From Setophaga petechia (taxonomy: Eukaryota > Chordata > Aves > Passeriformes > Parulidae), in assembly GCA_024362935.1 (NCBI GenBank), contig JANCRA010000014.1, positions 15,116,258 to 15,180,257 of the forward strand: 64,000 nucleotides of DNA, in the 5' to 3' direction. Shown here piece by piece: positions 50,431 through 61,899 of the stretch. The stretch's first letter is position 1. The number at the start of each line of letters is the position of its first letter. Position numbers and translations under genes: made by a program. Under the pieces are notes generated by a model. The model was given only the letters and a program-made list of their open reading frames with translations, had not been told where the DNA came from and did no database searches.

Positions 50431-51310
50431 ATTTAAGAAGTCAGATGTGACACTGGGCTCTTTGTCCTCCTGTAGGGCACAGACAGGTCCAGCATAATTT
50501 CACCTGAATAGGTTTATTCAGCCAGAACTCTAGAAAATTTGTTTTGCTGAAGGTGGTTTGCACCTCAGTGTCAAGCGTGTGCGTGCCCTGCTGGACGAGC
50601 TCACAGCAGAGAACGTTCAGGGAGGATGGAAAGGGCAGAGCAAAGGGTAAAGGTTTGCCCTGATGCTCAGGATCCAGCCTAGGGACACACCCCTGAACCT
50701 CAACCGCTGCCCTTAAATTCACTGTTCCCCTTGGGGGCTCCTCACCATCTGCCTGAGGCCAGCTGGGGCTGGTGGGCTCCCTACACAGGCTGGAGCCAAC
50801 CCCTTCAGACAGGGCACAGAATGGCCACTCCTGCCTGTCCTGCAGAGAGTCTGGCATTTTGGTTTTCCTTATCCCCAGGGAATCATAATCTGTGATGTTT
50901 GGAAAGAAGAGTGAGGAGACTTTGCACCTCTTTCTGTAATTAACACTTAGAGAACCTGTGCTGCTTTTGGTGCTGTGGAATGGCAGCAGCAGAGACTCTG
51001 CCACCAGCACTGCTCAGGGAGCAATGTCACCCCCTGGTGCCACCAGCCAGAGGAGACAGCAGCACTCCTGGGTAGGACAGACAGACCCAGGACCCCTGGC
51101 ACCATGTGGGTGCCCAACATCAGCCCCCTGTCCTGCCAGGGCTCCCCAAGCCAGGGTCCCTGGGGTGATGATGGACAGCGCCAGAGCCCTGCCTGTGCCC
51201 GGGGGTGGGTGCCCTCAGAGGGGCATGCAATGGGATCAACTCCCATGGAAATCATAATTGGAAAGGCAGCAACAGCTTCTGAGCTCCCTAAAATTTTCAA
51301 ATAACCCTTT
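50431..51310. other. GC-richer non-coding patch with long chance frames
   Basis: A 189-codon minus-strand frame (51010-50441) and overlapping plus-strand frames at 50958-51304 share this segment. The translations have no recognisable domain, no hydrophobic pattern and skewed composition. Candidate ATGs are not preceded by any promoter-like feature I can identify. Most likely non-coding. Confidence 0.5.
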
Positions 51311-54300
51311 CTTATCTGTCTCCAGTTCAGCTGCTGATTCTAATTGACTCCACCAAAATAAACCAGAAAGAGCTTTGATGATTTAGTTGGATCTGTGCTA
51401 GAGCTGAATGCCCACAATTCTCCCATCTGCAAAAAGCCAGAAAGATACTAGAAATGGCTACAGTTTTACAGATATTAATTAATATTTGTGAAGTGCTTTC
51501 TAAGCTTGAAACAAAGAACAAAAATCATTGTGTTATGAATAAGCAAACTGAAAAGAACAACCATAAAATTGCAGAGAATTGACTGCAGAACCTAACAAGG
51601 CCTCTGCATCTTTAATTTGTATATTTCTGTTTACCACAAGCATGTGCTAAGAAAACATGTACAGAAGAGGAAAGGTCTTGTCCCTTTTAACAGACAGTTT
51701 CTTCTCCATATATATCTGTATTCATGCAAATCCATTATAAACAGTGTTGTCTGAAATACAGTTAATAAATGAAGGTACCACAAATGTGATTTTAAATCAG
51801 TTTAATAAAATTAGTCATGTAGATTTTAAATCATTTTTACAGTTGATTTAACATTTGTGACTGGTTTATAGATTATGATATAGGATAGTGTTTGCATCCT
51901 TGCAATTTTATTCCAATTTAGAAACAGTAGAAATATTAATTTTTGCTTCAATAATGGAGCCTTCGAGAATTAACTTGTCTTTTCTCAATACACATTTTAT
52001 GAGAATGCTTTAAATATGATTTTTAATATTTTTGAGGACTTTATTACACATGAAGTTCTTTTAACTAGGACTTAGCTGGAATCTCTTCACAAAACTTTCT
52101 TGCCAGACATATGTAAATGTTTTTCATGGTTAACTTAATGGCACGAAATGCATAAGAATTGTTCTTCATAATGCAAGACATTTTGCAAAAGTAATAAGAA
52201 GTCGTAACAAACTTCACATACCAGAAGGAGTGAAATACTCCAAACTGAAATACTAATTTTGGGTATGTTGTCAAAACCCAGCCATATTGTGATAAAACCC
52301 CAAATTTTATGTGATTTCAAGTGGTAAGGGAGGAGCCAAGCAATAGCACCTTATGTACAGATCTTGCACAGGTTCATATATTGTTATGTAGGGAAAAAAT
52401 GTGTACTTAACTGAAGGATATGCCAGGGGGACTATTTGTCTCCAAATCATCAACTTCACATTTGGAATCTGCTGTTCAGCAGGGAGGTGCTTGCGGCTTT
52501 TCACTTCCTCACACGAGTGAGTTGTTCACGTGGCAGAGTTTGTGAGGTGCCCCCTCCTTTCAAGAAGAGGGGCCCTCGTGCCCAGAGTGGGGATCAGTGC
52601 TGGGGCTCAGCATCTCCCAGGTGCCAGCACAGACACCCCAGCCTGGGCACAGCTGCTCCCCTGGTGTGAGCTGCTCCAAGGCTCTCAACCACCAGCTCTG
52701 ATGCTGCTGTCTTGGCTCATTATCCTTCCAATAAAGCTGCAGCATATGGTGTTTTAGCATTTTCTGCAGGGAAAGCTGGATGGGTAATGGCTGTGTGGTG
52801 TAGAAACCTCCCTGTGCTCAGAGCAGGTGGGCAAACGTTTGCCTCTCTCATTGCTAAATGAGTAAGGAAATGCTGGGTTTGAATTAGCATTGTAGGCTGT
52901 ATGGCCAGGAACTCCAGTCCTGGGAGCGACAAAACCAATCAGAAAGAAGGCAGAGACTTTGTGTGGTTTGTGGGGTCACTGAGTGACCACCAAGTGAGAT
53001 GGAGAAGTCAGTCATGTCTCCTTACCTGCACTTTCTGAACTGAGATGATGTAGTGAGGTCCCTACACTTGAAGGCAATCAACAATACTTTCTATTATGGT
53101 TGATTTTAAATGAACTATCTTAAATGATTTTATGAAAGTTTGGTTCTGGGTCTCTCTTTTTTTTTTCTTGTTTTTTTTTTCTTGTTAAAGCAATGTTTTG
53201 TTTGTTGTTTTTTGTTTTTTTGTTTTGTTTTGTTTTTTTTTAACCAAAGATCTACTTAGAAAGAATATTTTACGCTACCCAAAACTGCAGGCCTCCAAAA
53301 TCCAAAGTCGCCATTCAGAAGTGCTCCAGATGATGTTTGTGAGCTCTTGTTTGGGTTACTGTGACTTTGCTGTCCTCCAGGGTCTCCTTTCAATAGCTGA
53401 GCTAGGTAAGAAGGAAGGAGATTTAGGCGCATCTGTGTCACTGCCAACGTCAAGAAATTAATTATTGTGAGTCAGGTTCCTGCAAATCAAGAATCTGACA
53501 GTCAAAACGAGATTCAAGAAACAAATGCATTGTAGTGGGGTTTTGATTTGTTTTTTTGGATATGATAGCCAATTCCCTCTCCTACAGAGTCCATCCCAAG
53601 ACAGGGATTTCTCACAGATATATCAAATATTTCCAGAGAGCTGATTTTTATTCCTTTAGCATGTCAGGAGCACTCAATCTGCTTTTCCCCATATAGCAAT
53701 TTATTTTACTTCCCACTTCTCCTCTTGATTCAGTTTGTGGATGTGGTGCTAGCAAATGCCTTGCCAATAATGAAAATGCTCCCTAAAGAAGGCAACTTTG
53801 ATCCTAATCCTGGTGGTCCACATGTGAAAACTGGCCATTAGAAGGGAACTGGAAGCAATAGACACTAAACTATTGTTCTCATGAGTCATAACAGAATACT
53901 TCTGAGCTGGAATTCCTGTTTCCAATCAGGTTTTCAGCTGGATGTTTGGAGTCCTAATTTTTTCTAAGGAATAATAATTTAAAAAAAAAGAAGGAAAAGA
54001 ACCTCTCTCTCCCCTCTCCCTCATTTCTTTTTAGACTTCACTTTAATCAATCCCCTGGTGCATAGCACATTTCCTTTAGCTAACATGCAATCTCAGAAGA
54101 AATAGCATTTTGTATTTTTGAGGAAAGATTGCTGCTGTGAAAAGAGAGTGTGTCTGGGTTTTATAGGCATTGAGGCTGCCAAAGGAAAAAGTAGTCTTGT
54201 AGAGGACACTGCAAACATATTAAAACTAGATATTAATTCTTAATGTAACTGTGCATCCTGCATTCAATCAAGAGCAGACTAAGTACTACAGTATTGGAAA

Positions 54301-55849
54301 GCAAAGTGCAATTTGTTCATTTACCCTAAAAATCAGGTAAATCATCCCTGGAATTATAATTGAGAACTACTCAGAAGTCTGTATTATGCTTTTCACATGA
54401 GCAAAATCTGGCTTTGCAGTGCTTTGAGGAGAGCTGGTTTGGATGGTGCAGAAGCTGCAGGGAACTCAGGTGATGGGTAGGAAGTTTGCTGCACTTGAAA
54501 CAACCCCTTTTTCTTGCACAGTTGACAAACAGGTAGAAAGGTCACGAGCTGGGTTTGAACACGATTATTAGCACCAAGGGTGCAGGAACAGTGGGAAATG
54601 TGGCTCCCTCTGAAGGCAGTCAGCCAGCTGCCAGGGCAGTGCCAGCACCACCCTGTGCTGTGCTGTGTCACCGTGTCCTGTGCACTGCCACTGCTCCTGT
54701 CCCAGCCCTGAGTCAGGAAGCAGAGCACCAGAATATCAGCACTGCTGCTGCCTTCTGCGGGCACTGAGCCCCTGCCTGCAGAGAGAGCCGGCACTGTGGG
54801 AGCTGTCCAAGAGCCCGAAGGCTCTGGAATTGTAGCAAGTAATTGATCCACCGCCTCCAACACATCCTCTTTGGGTGCCACAGAGGAATCCTGGCTCTGC
54901 CCCAGCAGAGTACGTGCAAGGAAATAGACTGCAAGAAGGGAATATGCACTTGCCTCACAGTTTTGGAAAGATTTGCTAATTAGTTCTCATAATGCTCCTA
55001 AAATATATGCTTCCAACATTACTAAGAGGTAAAATGAGGCATGAGGCTCTTAGAGATATCCACTGTGTCCCTGGGCAAATCAGGAGAAAGTTTGTAGCAC
55101 TGAAATTAGCATTAAAAGCAAAGAGCAGTTCTATCGACTAACTTTCCACAGGAATCCTTCTATCTACCTGGTAAAAGGCACAATCCAGAATCACTCCAAA
55201 GGGACCAGAGATCTTATCTGGGTGTAGATAAGAGGGTAAGGAAAGGAAAAAGGCACGAGGCAATCACTCGGTCTCTACCCTTTAGGAAATGAGGAATATG
55301 TTAATAGTCAAAGGATTTTAATAAATAGACAAAAGTAGAAACTTCAATTAAGTTTGGCTTTTATTAAGTTTTGGACCATGAACTTTCAGAAGGCTGTAAG
55401 TAAGGCAATCTTGTGACCTAAATAATTGCCAGGCTTCCTTTTCTCTGGGGAAAATAATGAAATAGATTAGCTCAGACTCATTTCATAAAGAATTAATGGT
55501 GGAAAACGTAATTAATGCCACTCAATATATGTTTGCAAAAACAAATCTTGTCAAATGTAATGTGATTTTTTGACAGGATTGCAAGTTGGTTTGGTAAAAG
55601 TAGCAAGGCTGGGGTGGTCAAATTCTGTAAGGCTTTTGCCTTTCTGCAGCGTGACATTTTGATTACTGCAAGTAAACCCACTCCAAATTAATGAATGATT
55701 CCAAAAGAATATTGAAAAATTAATATATGGTGCCAGTTGAACGGATTAAAAATTGCCCATCTAGTAGGGAGCTATTAAACTGGAAGCCCAGCTGGTGGAT
55801 TTGGTGCTCCGTTAAAGTCTCAGGTCTTTTTCCTGACTTTGCCACCGTC
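51311..55849. other. Non-coding stretch without recognised genes
   Basis: AT-rich DNA with a GC-richer patch at 52530-52700 and another at 54560-54900, where plus and minus frames overlap (including the 162-codon minus frame 54881-54393). The T/TTTG-rich tract at 53157-53241 is listed separately. No gene or RNA is recognised. Confidence 0.5.
53157..53241. repeat. T-rich low-complexity tract with (TTTTG)n
   Basis: Long T-runs are punctuated by C or G, ending in several TTTTG units. No transposon body is recognisable on either side. Confidence 0.9.
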
Positions 55850-55946
55850 TTGCCCTGGTCTAGTTGACAAGGTGGAGATTAGTCAAAGGTAGGCCTCAAT
55901 GATCTCAGACTTCTTTTCCAACTTAAACTATCCTGTGATTCTGTGA
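55850..55946 (+). mobile_element. CR1 LINE 3' tail fragment
   Basis: The end of a CR1 element is recognisable: GGTCTAGTTGACAAGG (about 55857), then CAATGATCTCAGACTTCTTT and CCAACTTAAACTATCC, and two terminal octamers ATCCTGTG and ATTCTGTG at 55930-55945. Only the last ~95 bases remain, with substitutions relative to the familiar GATGATCTTAAAGGTCTTTTC pattern, so the copy is fairly old. Confidence 0.9.
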
Positions 55947-57054
55947 ACCACAGGGATGTCAGTCAACTTCAGTGCTTTATGGTTTGCAAAATATCAATGG
56001 GAAAACAACCCCTCTGTAAAACCACTTCAAAACTGTTGAAAACAATATATTATTATCTGTGACATTTAACAACAGACTCCTGAACTGTCCAGTTTTTGAT
56101 TTCTTGTGTGGGGTTGTTCTGGGCTGTTGGTTTTTTGCGGTTTTTGTTTTACTTTTTAATCAGTTGCATGGTGGAAAAGCTGATTACTTGGATAGCGTGC
56201 AACTATCCCAGAGGTGTAACTACTAAGTAGATACACAGCCAGGAAGACCCTGATCCACATCTCTCTGTGGCAATTTGCTACTCAATAATTTGGGCACAAC
56301 TGCAGAAAAATAATTTAAAGCCATGTGTAAGGCCACAAATCATACTTGAAGAATGGATGGATGCTTCTGTGCTAAGGAGCAGGAACTCCAACAGAGACTT
56401 ACTGCTCACAGGGATGACACACCCGAGGAACACACACTTTGTTGGTCACGGGGTTACCCAAACCATCCTGCCAGGGATTCCTTGTTAATTCATCCAAGCA
56501 GTTGGAGCACAAACTTCATATGGAAGGATAGAAAATTCTACCTGCTAGGCAGTCAGCTGCTTGCACAAAGGGATGAGGATTTCAGCAGATTCTTCCTAGG
56601 CTGTACTACATAAAGTCAGAGTAATTTTCTGGAAGTTATCATCTACTTCAGCCACAGCTTTCAGGCTTGAAGTGTGGATTAATTCCAGGAACTCCTCTAG
56701 ACTGCATGAGTTTGGAGGTCAGGAAGAGTGATCTCAGTGGTGCCTTCTGGCTTTATAATCAACAAATTGACTCAATTAGTGATGTGATTTACTTTATTTT
56801 CCCATTTAATTCCAACCCTACCTTTCCCTTAATATGTCTCCTTTCTGTTCACTTAGTTATTTTTGTTGTAGCAAAGTTCCTCCTTTCCAGGATGAAAAAA
56901 GAACTCCCCGTTTAATTTAAGGAGAGCTTTTGTCTGCTATTACTGGGACCAAGGTTTGGTCTCACGTGAGCTGTAAGACCACAGGAGGGTTTTGATGCTG
57001 CAATACTCTGAGCCAGAGCCTGAGCTCATTTTTAGCTCTCTGTGGGCTGCACTT
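55947..57054. other. Non-coding stretch without recognised genes
   Basis: AT-rich sequence with short frames at 56267-56613 and 56667-56915 that carry no recognised domain. A T/G-rich run lies at 56130-56160. Nothing else is recognised. Confidence 0.55.
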
Positions 57055-57205
57055 TGTGCTGCCGGGGGAGGAGCGCTGCTGCCACCCGCGCTGCCCCAGG
57101 AGCTATCCGAGGGGCGGCTCCGAGCCCAAAGCTGCGCCCGGCAAAGTCTGATCCTTCTGAGACGGGCCGTGGGAGACTCACACCAGCGCCTCGGGGCTCC
57201 TGTGC
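57055..57205. promoter_or_regulatory. Small CpG-rich segment
   Basis: CpG density rises sharply between about 57061 and 57195, with GGGGCGG-type SP/KLF sites near 57110. It lies about 370 bases before the larger CpG domain, and the two may be parts of one island complex. Overlapping frames on both strands (plus 56992-57402, minus 57032-57241) look non-coding. Confidence 0.5.
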
Positions 57206-57569
57206 ATGCAGCAGAGGAACACCTCCTTCTGTTTTTATCATTAAATATCCGATTTGTGATGCTGATGGTGCCCTCTAAGGAAGCAGAACCTCAGGCAGCG
57301 GCTGGCCAGGAGCTGTGTGAGGCCAGCCCCAGAGCAGGAGCTGGCACACACACCCTGCCTTGCTCCCCAGGGCATGGAGTGAGAACCAAGCCCATGCTCT
57401 GAGCCTAAAGCTGCTGGGAGTGCTGAAGCTCAGGCCACGCTCCATGGCCTGGGGAGGCTGCGAAACTCATGGCTTTAATTCTTATACCTTACTTGTACTG
57501 ATATAGAAGCTCTGAAATTAGGCAGGTTTTTCCCCCCAACCAGTTTGCTGCCTAAACATTAAAAAATCA
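57206..57569. other. Spacer between CpG-rich segments
   Basis: Mixed DNA of moderate GC content with few CpGs. I see nothing of recognisable function. Confidence 0.5.
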
Positions 57570-57751
57570 ACGTGCTGACTCTTTGGCGTGGAGTAAAGCC
57601 ACCCTATCAGCGCTGCCAGCTAAAAGTCAGCCCCTCGGAGCTGCACAACGTGTCCTGCAACACATTTCTGTCATTTTGGCAGCCTGAACCCGCATCGCTG
57701 CCCGTGGCCTGCCCCGGCACTGCCAGACCCGCGGCGTGCGGGGGCTCCGGC

Positions 57752-57995
57752 GCTCCCGGGGCTGTGTGCGGGGTTCCTTCAGTGTGTACAGGCTCCGGTT
57801 CTGTTCCGCTCCCGGGGCTGTGTGCGGGGCTGTTTCAGTGTGTACAGGCTCCGGTTCTGTTCCGCTCCCGGGGCTGTGTGCGGGGCTGTTTCAGTGTGTA
57901 CAGGCTCCGATTCTGTTCCGCTCCCGAGGCCGTGTGCGGGGCTGTTTCAGTGTGTACAGGCTCCGGTTCTGTTCCGCTACCGAGGCTGTGTGCGG
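57752..57995. repeat. 56-bp minisatellite, four copies plus a partial fifth
   Basis: Units begin at 57752, 57808, 57864 and 57920, with a partial copy from 57976. Every full unit starts with GCTCCCG and contains CAGTGTGTACAGGCTCCG. Copies 2 and 3 differ by one base; copy 1 differs from copy 2 at a few sites near its middle; copy 4 has two changes near its start. No unique spacers separate the units, so it is a tandem array and not a CRISPR. As 56 is not a multiple of three, the reading frame shifts with each copy. Confidence 0.97.
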
Positions 57996-58136
57996 ATCCC
58001 GCTTCGTTCCGGCGCCGGGGCCGTGTCCGGGCCGCGGTTGGTTCCGGCCCCGGGGTGTGTGCGGATCGGCACCGGGGCCATGTCCGGGTCGGTTCCGGTG
58101 CCAGTGCCGTGTCCGGGCCCCGCTGGCCCCGGTGCC

Positions 58137-58206
58137 CGTGCGGTGCGGGGCTGGCGATCCCCGGTGCGGTGCGGGGCTGGCGATCCCCGGTGCGGTGCGG
58201 GGCAGT
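58137..58206. repeat. 26-bp minisatellite, 2.7 copies
   Basis: Units of 26 bp begin at 58137, 58163 and 58189, with the core GTGCGGTGCGGGGCTGGCG. The first two differ only at the first base and the third is cut short by GGCAGTGACC. Between this array and the 56-bp array lies more degenerate GC-rich sequence with repeated CCGTGTCCGGG words. Confidence 0.95.
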
Positions 58207-58262
58207 GACCGCGCCGTGACCCGGCCCCGGCGCGCTGCCCGCGCTGCGCTTCCCCCGCGCCG

Positions 58263-58277
58263 CCCGCAGGTGGCGCT
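58263..58277 (+). promoter_or_regulatory. Near-consensus CTCF binding motif
   Basis: CCCGCAGGTGGCGCT matches the 15-bp CTCF core CCASYAGRKGGCRSY with a single mismatch (C for A at position 3). CTCF is the zinc-finger protein that marks insulators and chromatin-loop anchors. The motif reads on the plus strand and sits at the 3' edge of CpG island 3, between the minisatellites and AT-rich flank. Binding depends on methylation and context that cannot be seen here. Confidence 0.6.
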
Positions 58278-58505
58278 GCAGACCGAGCGCCCGGCCCGCT
58301 CGGGGACAGCGGGCGCTGGGACACCGACACGGAGACAGAAATGTTTCCTTTTCCTCGCTTTCCTTTCGGCCCAAACCGCGCACTGAGCCGCTGCTGGCAC
58401 CCCGCACGTTCCCCAGCCATTTGGTGGGTTTTTATCGCAGCGCTCGGCTAAATATTCCCGAGTCTGTCCTTTAAAGCACAGTGAAGGTTCTGCTTGTAGC
58501 CCTGA

Positions 58506-58575
58506 TTTTTTTATTAGTTTTCCTTTTCCTTTTTTCTTTTTCTTTTTTTTTTTTTAATTTATTTTTCTTTTTAGT
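58506..58575. repeat. Pyrimidine-rich low-complexity tract
   Basis: Mostly T with interspersed C, including a T13 stretch, interrupted by AATTTA near the end. It marks the abrupt boundary of the CpG-rich domain. Confidence 0.9.
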
Positions 58576-58652
58576 CTCCTTATTTTTGAAGATAACTCCC
58601 GATTAATTTTGTATGAAATTACTAATGCACCGTTAAGGCATTAATACTTATT

Positions 58653-58812
58653 TCACAGAATCACAGAATGATTTAGGTTGGAAAAGACCTCTAAGATCAT
58701 CGAGTCCAACCTTTGACTGATCACCATCTTGCCAATTAGACCATGGCACTGAGTGTCACATCCAGTCGTTTCTTGAAGAGTTTCCACTGATTAAAAGCTC
58801 CAGGGATAACAA
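58653..58812 (-). mobile_element. CR1 LINE 3' end, antisense
   Basis: On the plus strand the element shows its 3' end first: two tandem TCACAGAA octamers (58653-58668, the complement of TTCTGTGA), then ATGATTTAGGTTGGAAAAGA and GATCATCGAGTCCAACC, followed by GACCATGGCACTGAGTG and CACATCCAGTCGTTTCTTGA. This order is the reverse complement of the CR1 3' region, so the insertion is on the minus strand. Homology fades near 58812 (CTCCAGGGATAAC), the truncated 5' side. Close agreement with the familiar pattern suggests it is younger than the reverse-transcriptase fragment at 25050-25455. Confidence 0.95.
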
Positions 58813-61199
58813 AAAGCGAAACTTTAGCTTATATTGCTGCTGCTGCTTGTTGAATGGTAGCTGTTACATCGCCCTTGTGGTCTGAACTGACAGCAGAATA
58901 AACCTCAGCATCTTAACTTTATGCTAAAAATAAAATCTTAGCATTGTACTAATAACTAAATATTTTATTCTCATATTAGTAAAACTCTTTTCTATAGAGT
59001 TTTAAAAAAATTATTTTAAAGGTTGAGTCTTGCAGTGCTTGTTCAAGCAAAATTTTAATACTCTTGTTTGTTAGAATTGTGTTCAAGCACAAACAACTGC
59101 ATGTTAATTGTAAGATTTTTTTTCCTTCTTCTTTTTATCCTTTTTATAAATTTGCCTCTAGTTCATAAATATACATAGCTTCTCCTGGTAGCCATTTGGA
59201 AAACAGAAATTATATTGGTAGATAAAAGAAATACTTGTTTATTTGGGTACAAGATAAATAGTGAAAACTTTTTTCAGAGAATTTATGCGTGCAGACAAGG
59301 ACAGAAAAAAATTATTCATAATTATGTATCTCATTTACCTAAAGTGTGTGATTGTATGTGCAAATTAAACTTGCACGCACATGCTAAATTAGGTATTTGT
59401 GAGTGCAGTTACTTAATTTGTATGTACAAATTAAGTTAGCCCAATTAATCACTATGATAGTCCAATTTTACACAATTGTGAATCCACTGATGACAGCTGA
59501 GTTGTTTTGCCACAAATGCTGAAGTAATGTCACAGGGAGATGGGTCCAACTTGTGCACAAGTGCAGCACGTGCTCTTGCAAAAAAACGCTGAAAAATGCA
59601 TTTTATAATGTGTCAGTTATCATCACTTCTGAGATATGCTATTTATGAAAACCAGTTATAGCTATACAATATTTGATCAGTTGCTGTGAAGACCCTGACA
59701 TCAGAACCATGCTTCTCACATCTGGCCCTTTTGTTTGTGCTAATTGCGATGACGATCATGGATTCAACCTGTCTTAAATCTCAGATGTATGAAGTGGGCA
59801 GATTAAGGACATTTGTTCATAATTAGGATTCCTAAATGGATATCTGCAAAATGCTTCTTGGAATATTTATGGTCTTGCTCCAGCAGGGCTTCTTGTTATG
59901 CAGACACTCTCTGTGTGATGACTGCTGCATTTCTTGTGCCAGTGTAGTCCACTCCTTTCAGACCCAGCCTAACCTGTGTATTCTCCATGTAAAAGCAAAG
60001 GTGGAAGCCATTGAAATTAGAGAGCAGCTCTAGAAAAGCTGAAGTTTATCACATGGAATGTTTTTTCTCCTTTGGGACATGCTCTTTGTAAACCCACTGG
60101 TGCCCCAGTAGCTCTAACAACTGTCCTGACACATCCTTGCCTTCCCTTGGCATTGGGGCTGGAGCAGCTCTTGCCCCAGTGCCCAGGCAGCCCAACACAT
60201 GCTCAGGGCTTTAAGGCACCCATGTAAGCATTTACAAGTGCATTTAGGCTAATTCCTGCCATTGGATTTTTACCCCCACCTGATTTGTTTACCATATGTC
60301 ACCAAAACCCAGAACTCCTTTACTTGTAATACCTCTGATAACAAGAAGCACCTGCTGATGCTCCCAGTGCTTATTGGTACAGATCCCTTGGCCAACAGCA
60401 GCTCGTGTGACTGGGGACATGTGTCTTCTACCACAGATGACACAGCTCTGTTCTGATGTGTCTTTTTTTTTTTCTGGTATAATTTTCTGACATTCCTGGA
60501 GCCAGGAGAAGTGCATGGGGAGTGTTAGCATGGGGTGGGGTGAAGCCTGCTGTGTTGGTATTTGAGCCTCTTCATGTGTGAGCTGGGCTCAGCTTTCCTA
60601 CCTGGTGCTTCGTGCTTGCTGATGAGCACAGGAGGCTGTGCTCTCAATGTCTCTGGCTGGTTTGTTCCTGTCCTTGGTGAGCAGGCAGAGCTGTAAACCC
60701 ATCTCTGGGAGGGACTGGACTCTCATCACCCCAAAATGTGCAGGATGCCCCCTTTGCTGGGAGCCTGTGCCCTGCTGAGGTGGGGAAAGGGCACTGTGGG
60801 CGGCAGACCATGCCCACTGTGCCCTCCTGGGCTGGAGTTAACTGAGCAGCCTGCTCCCTTGGAGAGAAATGAGAGAGGAAAAAGGCAGGCAGGATTGCAG
60901 AATATGTGTGACCTGTGTAGTGTGTGTGAATTTTTTTTTTTTTAAACAGAGCTGTTTATGACCTGGTTTAGTTAATTTTATTTATCCTGGCTGAAAAATG
61001 TGGTGCTCTATTATGTGACTTTGTTTCTTCAAGAGGACCAGTGAGGGAATGGGACAGGAATGGAAAGTTTCAGTCAAAGCAGGAAGAAGAAATATTTCTT
61101 CCAAAAAATATGATTTTTAGTATGTCAACATTTAAATGTGAATTGTTCTGATCAAATATTTACTGCTATCGGGAGCTGTGTAGAACATTAATCTTAATT
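58813..61199. other. Non-coding stretch without recognised genes
   Basis: AT-rich at first, becoming GC-richer around 60080-60230 and 60540-60900. T-runs occur near 60462-60473 and 60929-60942. Frames at 59836-60033, 60262-60456 and 60289-60531 have no recognisable domain. No RNA gene or named repeat is seen. Confidence 0.55.
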
Positions 61200-61853
61200 T
61201 GTTTTTCTTTTTCTCCAAAGCAACGACTCCAACATAGCTAGGAGATCTGTGTCTTTAAAAATAAATAATGTAGCAGAACGGCATATTCTTTGGTACAGAA
61301 ATGCTAGCCTGTGGCATCTTCTGCAACTACAAAGCAGTCTCGAGCGAACTTTCTTCCCTTTTTATTAATAATTCCCTAAATCAATGAAGAATCTTGAAAA
61401 GTTCCTCTTCACTTTGCTCCTGCACTCCTCATAGCTGCGGCTCTTGCTCATGCTGGCTCACTCCCCACCACCTATCATTCATTTGGATAAATCTGCATGT
61501 GGAATTTTGGGAGCACAGGCTGCAACCCGCTAACTCTATGTGCAAATAGAAAGCCCGTTTTCTCTTTTATTTTTTTGGTCAGCCCAGGGTTTTGGGTTTT
61601 GTTTTTTTTTCCTGAAGGTGGCAGTGAAAGAAAAAAAATAACTCCCTTTGAAGATTTAAGAATTTTATTACAAAACAGACGGACAAGTACTGTATTTTAC
61701 CCATTTCCCCTTGTGCCCATGAGCGCTGACAATGAAAACTACAGCTCCTATAAAGTGCTGATCAAATTGCAAAAGGTGGCCTTTCCCAGCAGCCTGGCAC
61801 ACTCTAGCATTATCCCAGCTTATAAATAAACGGATGGGCTGAGCCACTTTGGC

Positions 61854-61899
61854 TTTTTTTTCTTTTTTTCTTTTTTTTTTTTTTCTTCTCCCTCTCTTA
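61854..61899. repeat. Polypyrimidine tract
   Basis: A pure C/T run on the plus strand, mostly T, ending in CTTCTCCCTCTCTTAG. It resembles a splice acceptor tract with AG at about 61899-61900, but the sequence after it has no convincing coding frame. Confidence 0.85.

Larger units (their letters stand above)
57570..58460. promoter_or_regulatory. CpG island 3, large and repeat-bearing
   Basis: This is the strongest CpG-rich domain in the window. It contains two minisatellites and, at its 3' edge, a CTCF-like motif. Beyond about 58460 the sequence drops abruptly to T-rich DNA. Multiple long frames on both strands (plus 57572-58219 and 57736-58386; minus 58407-57835 and others) reflect near-absence of stop codons in GC-rich repeats; their starts are GTG or unsupported and their translations are Arg/Pro/Gly-rich. 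It may be a promoter or regulatory island of an unannotated transcript, or a subtelomere-like GC-rich repeat patch. Confidence 0.55.

Noticed and set aside
50441..51010. 189-codon minus-strand frame
   Set aside because: No recognisable domain or targeting signal, and overlapping plus-strand frames of similar quality; GC-rich chance frame.
51025..51045. CTCF-like motif on the minus strand (ACCCCCTGGTGCC)
   Set aside because: About three mismatches to the core, so not distinguishable from chance.
54393..54881. 162-codon minus-strand frame
   Set aside because: Composition is irregular and the plus strand is open in the same place; no homology recognised.
57752..57995. CRISPR-like array
   Set aside because: The units are contiguous with no unique spacers, and the DNA is vertebrate; it is a minisatellite.
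57572..58386. Long plus-strand frames of 215 and 216 codons
   Set aside because: They lie in a CpG-rich domain with tandem repeats, begin at GTG, overlap each other and minus-strand frames, and give Arg/Gly/Pro/Cys-rich repeats. Few stop codons are expected here by composition.
57835..58420. Minus-strand frames of up to 190 codons
   Set aside because: Same GC-rich repeat effect; three minus-strand frames overlap and none has a recognisable domain.
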